The notes below the pieces were generated by a model that saw nothing but the letters and a program-made list of their open reading frames with translations, did no database searches and had not been told where the DNA came from. From the NCBI RefSeq assembly GCF_002162355.1, contig NZ_CP021434.1, positions 528,501 to 592,500 on the forward strand: 64,000 nucleotides of DNA, written 5' to 3'. This DNA is from Tumebacillus avium (GTDB taxonomy: Bacteria; Bacillota; Bacilli; Tumebacillales; Tumebacillaceae). A program made the translations under genes and the position numbers. Below, one piece after another: positions 62,307 through 64,000 of this stretch (the stretch's first letter is position 1; every line of letters starts with the position of its first letter).

Positions 62307-62474
62307 GTGGCGCAGGCAGCCCATCTTGTTGCAACTCAAGAATCGCTCACCGTTCATTTCAAACCGGATCATCTAGTTGGACGGCGTGTAATCGAACATT
62401 TCCGTGAACAGAAAAACCAACTGCACGATTTCTTAAACAGAATGATCGAAGAGAGAGGGCGTGAGGATGTTTGA
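62307..62474 (+). CDS. Small reading frame in the AT-rich patch, unknown product
   Basis: 55 codons from a GTG without a clear ribosome site: HLVATQESLTVHFKPDHLVG then a basic helix RRVIEHFREQKNQLHDFLNR. It overlaps the next small frame by 4 nt (TTTGA type), the layout of a two-gene antitoxin-toxin unit, but neither is recognised. It may be a remnant. Confidence 0.35.
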   Translation: MAQAAHLVATQESLTVHFKPDHLVGRRVIEHFREQKNQLHDFLNRMIEERGREDV

Positions 62475-62599
62475 ATAAGAAAGTCAATCTCGAGGACTTA
62501 CGAAAAGTCCTTGTGTCACTCGGCTTCAAACAATACAAGTATGAAAATGCATTCTTTTTCAAACACGACCAAAGCGATGGAAACCTCCGAAGCATTTGA
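62471..62599 (+). CDS. Small reading frame in the AT-rich patch, unknown product
   Basis: 42 codons from a TTG overlapping the upstream stop. VNLEDLRKVLVSLGFKQYKY followed by ENAFFFKHDQ recalls small HicA-like or related toxin folds only vaguely. Probably truncated. GAGAGAGGGCGTGAGG lies upstream and could serve as a ribosome site. Confidence 0.35.
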   Translation: MNKKVNLEDLRKVLVSLGFKQYKYENAFFFKHDQSDGNLRSI

Positions 62600-62631
62600 C
62601 AGGTTGGCCGAGCGCCATCACGTCCATATGT

Positions 62632-62660
62632 AAAAACGCGTCCCTTACAGGACGCGTTTT
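62632..62660 (-). terminator. Terminator overlapping the end of the MFS gene
   Basis: Stem AACGCGTCC/GGACGCGTT around a loop that contains the TAA stop, followed by five T on the minus strand. Confidence 0.87.
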
Positions 62661-63853
62661 TCTTGTTTCACAACTGCCCGCGCTTGAAACGATGGCACCA
62701 GCATCAACGCCCCCGCCACTAGCAGTGCTCCGCTGATGGCATACACGGCTTCCAGGGAAATGAGGTCTTTCAAATACCCGGCAAACGACATTCCGAGCAC
62801 CATCATGCCCATGAAGATCGGGGTGATCGCACCGCCGACGCGGCCCATCAGGGCGGCTTCGGTGTTTTGCATGAGCATGGTCTGGATGCCGACCTGGATG
62901 CACGGGTAGACCAATCCCCCGACGATCTGGCATGCAAACGAAAGCGGGATCACCGTCGAGAATCCACCCCCGACCGTACAGACGGCGCTCACCAACAGGC
63001 CGGTCATCAGCAGCGCTTGCGGCTTGACCTTCCGCGCGAACGCCATGATCACCGCCCCGCCGACCAGCATCGCGGCTCCGTTGGCCATCATCAGCCACTG
63101 CATAAATTCCTTGCCCTGCCCGAGTTTCTCCATCGTGACAAACAGCAACAGCGGCGTGATCAACCCAACCGCAAGTCCCGATACGGAAAAAGCAGCACTC
63201 AGCGCCCGCAACGCACGATTTCCTCCGATATAGCGAATGCCCTCTGCCATCTCTGCCAGAAACCCCGCGCCCTTCTGTTCCTGCCGCTCGGCCACATCAC
63301 GCGGCAGGAACAGAAGGATCACACCCGACCCCACAAACAACAGGCAGGTCAACAAGAGCGATACCTCAATCCCATACTTCAGATAAATAAACGTCCCGAC
63401 AATCGGCCCGATCACCATAAAAATCGCGATCAACGACTGAAACAGCGCCATCACGCCTTGCAATTGCTCGCCCGGCACATGCAGTTTGAACAGCTTGGTC
63501 GCCGACGGCTGGGAAAATTGGGACAAGCTCGCCGACACAAACGTCCCCAGCAGCAACGCCAGCCAGAATCCCTGCTGGAGCACCAGCAACACTACCCCGA
63601 CCGACACAGCCGACAACAGGTCGCTCCAGACCATCGTCCGTTTCGGCTGCCAGCGGTCGGCAAACGTTCCGGCGATGATCGCGAACAGGAAGATCGGCGC
63701 GAACTCCACCACCGAGATCATCGACACATAAAACGCATCGTTCTTCGTCACATCGGTGACGTACAGCAAAATGGCAAAATTCCTTATCCATACCCCGAGC
63801 TGCAACAGCACGCGGGACAAGATGACCGTTCGAACATAGCGATTTGAAAACAT
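62645..63853 (-). CDS. MFS transporter (DHA3-like drug efflux type)
   Basis: 402 residues with about twelve membrane helices. Motif A-like GTFADRWQPKRTMVWSD in the first cytoplasmic loop and the DHA3-type LLQLGVWIRNFAILLYVTDV N-terminus mark macrolide/drug efflux-like MFS proteins. Substrate unknown. ATG with GGGGAG upstream; it is followed 27 nt upstream by another minus-strand gene (63881), so it may be the second gene of a unit. Confidence 0.88.
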   Translation of the reverse strand: MFSNRYVRTVILSRVLLQLGVWIRNFAILLYVTDVTKNDAFYVSMISVVEFAPIFLFAIIAGTFADRWQPKRTMVWSDLLSAVSVGVVLLVLQQGFWLALLLGTFVSASLSQFSQPSATKLFKLHVPGEQLQGVMALFQSLIAIFMVIGPIVGTFIYLKYGIEVSLLLTCLLFVGSGVILLFLPRDVAERQEQKGAGFLAEMAEGIRYIGGNRALRALSAAFSVSGLAVGLITPLLLFVTMEKLGQGKEFMQWLMMANGAAMLVGGAVIMAFARKVKPQALLMTGLLVSAVCTVGGGFSTVIPLSFACQIVGGLVYPCIQVGIQTMLMQNTEAALMGRVGGAITPIFMGMMVLGMSFAGYLKDLISLEAVYAISGALLVAGALMLVPSFQARAVVKQEKRVL

Positions 63854-63880
63854 ACCCGATGTCTCCCCATTTCGCTCTCC

Positions 63881-64000
63881 TTAGTAACCCATTTCCTTCA
63901 AAATTCTCGACAGCATGCGCAAGCGCTCCCCATTCAGCTCATCATCTTCACTGAGCGCCTGGCTGAACAGTTTGATATCCTCGTTGATCCGCTCGTTATC
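63881..64000 (-). CDS. C-terminal part of an unidentified gene (5' end outside the window)
   Basis: The last 39 codons read in frame to a TAA, with a helical charged end (LSEDDELNGERLRMLSRILK). It may be a regulator located ahead of the MFS gene, but not enough is present to name it. Confidence 0.65.
   Translation of the reverse strand, partial: DNERINEDIKLFSQALSEDDELNGERLRMLSRILKEMGY

Overview
The window looks like chromosomal DNA from a GC-rich (high-fifties percent by eye), endospore-forming Firmicute. The evidence is AGGAGG-type ribosome sites with ATG, GTG and TTG starts, an S-box SAM riboswitch, Spo0M, gatCAB followed by dgkB and an rlmCD-type methyltransferase as in Bacillus, SLH surface proteins and collagen-like spore-surface proteins. 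The Alicyclobacillaceae (Tumebacillus-like) is my best guess; this is inference, since no rRNA is present. No tRNA, rRNA, CRISPR array, complete insertion sequence or prophage was seen.

Layout. 1-3.6 kb: partial membrane diguanylate cyclase, SLH protein and secreted Ig-like protein. 3.8-7.9 kb: compact RiPP cluster (Cys/Ser/Thr-rich precursor, APH-fold kinase, HopA1-LanC fusion) resembling class V lanthipeptide logic, with a hexanucleotide repeat inside a large inverted repeat between precursor and kinase. 8-9.2 kb: paralogous secreted Ig-like protein. 9.4-12.6 kb: SAM riboswitch, YitJ and a flavin monooxygenase. 12.7-16.7 kb: aldehyde dehydrogenase, acetyltransferase, a peroxiredoxin-like gene with an in-frame TGA at its active-site Cys plus a SECIS-like hairpin (candidate selenoprotein), nitroreductase and Nudix hydrolase. 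16.8-22.5 kb: NarL-type two-component system, FosA/B-like VOC protein, and a degenerate B12-binding protein co-transcribed with a PAS histidine kinase. 22.5-32 kb: EamA transporter, DICT protein, soluble MCP, acetyltransferases, DUF72, HtrA-like protease. 32-45 kb: small enzymes, carbonic anhydrase, Spo0M, rlmD-dgkB-gatBAC housekeeping block, then an AAA ATPase-PIN pair. 45-49.6 kb: cobA, bluB, a phytoene-desaturase-like enzyme and a CarH-type B12/MerR photoreceptor. 49.7-58.8 kb: Dps-like protein, Gly/Pro-rich protein, an orphan toxin-like protein with an eCIS-cargo type N-terminus, a frameshifted gluQRS and small enzymes. 58.9-64 kb: a large Ig/PKD-like surface protein with a BclA-like collagen protein, an AT-rich patch of broken genes, an MFS exporter and a cut-off gene.

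How genes work together. The RiPP genes are translationally coupled and would phosphorylate, eliminate and cyclise Ser/Thr/Cys in the precursor core; no protease or transporter is visible nearby. cobA and bluB feed cobalamin synthesis next to a cobalamin-dependent regulator that probably controls the adjacent carotenoid-type desaturase. The SAM riboswitch probably controls both yitJ and the downstream flavin monooxygenase, linking methionine status to organosulfur use. Many genes end inside their own intrinsic terminators, a recurring compact arrangement here.
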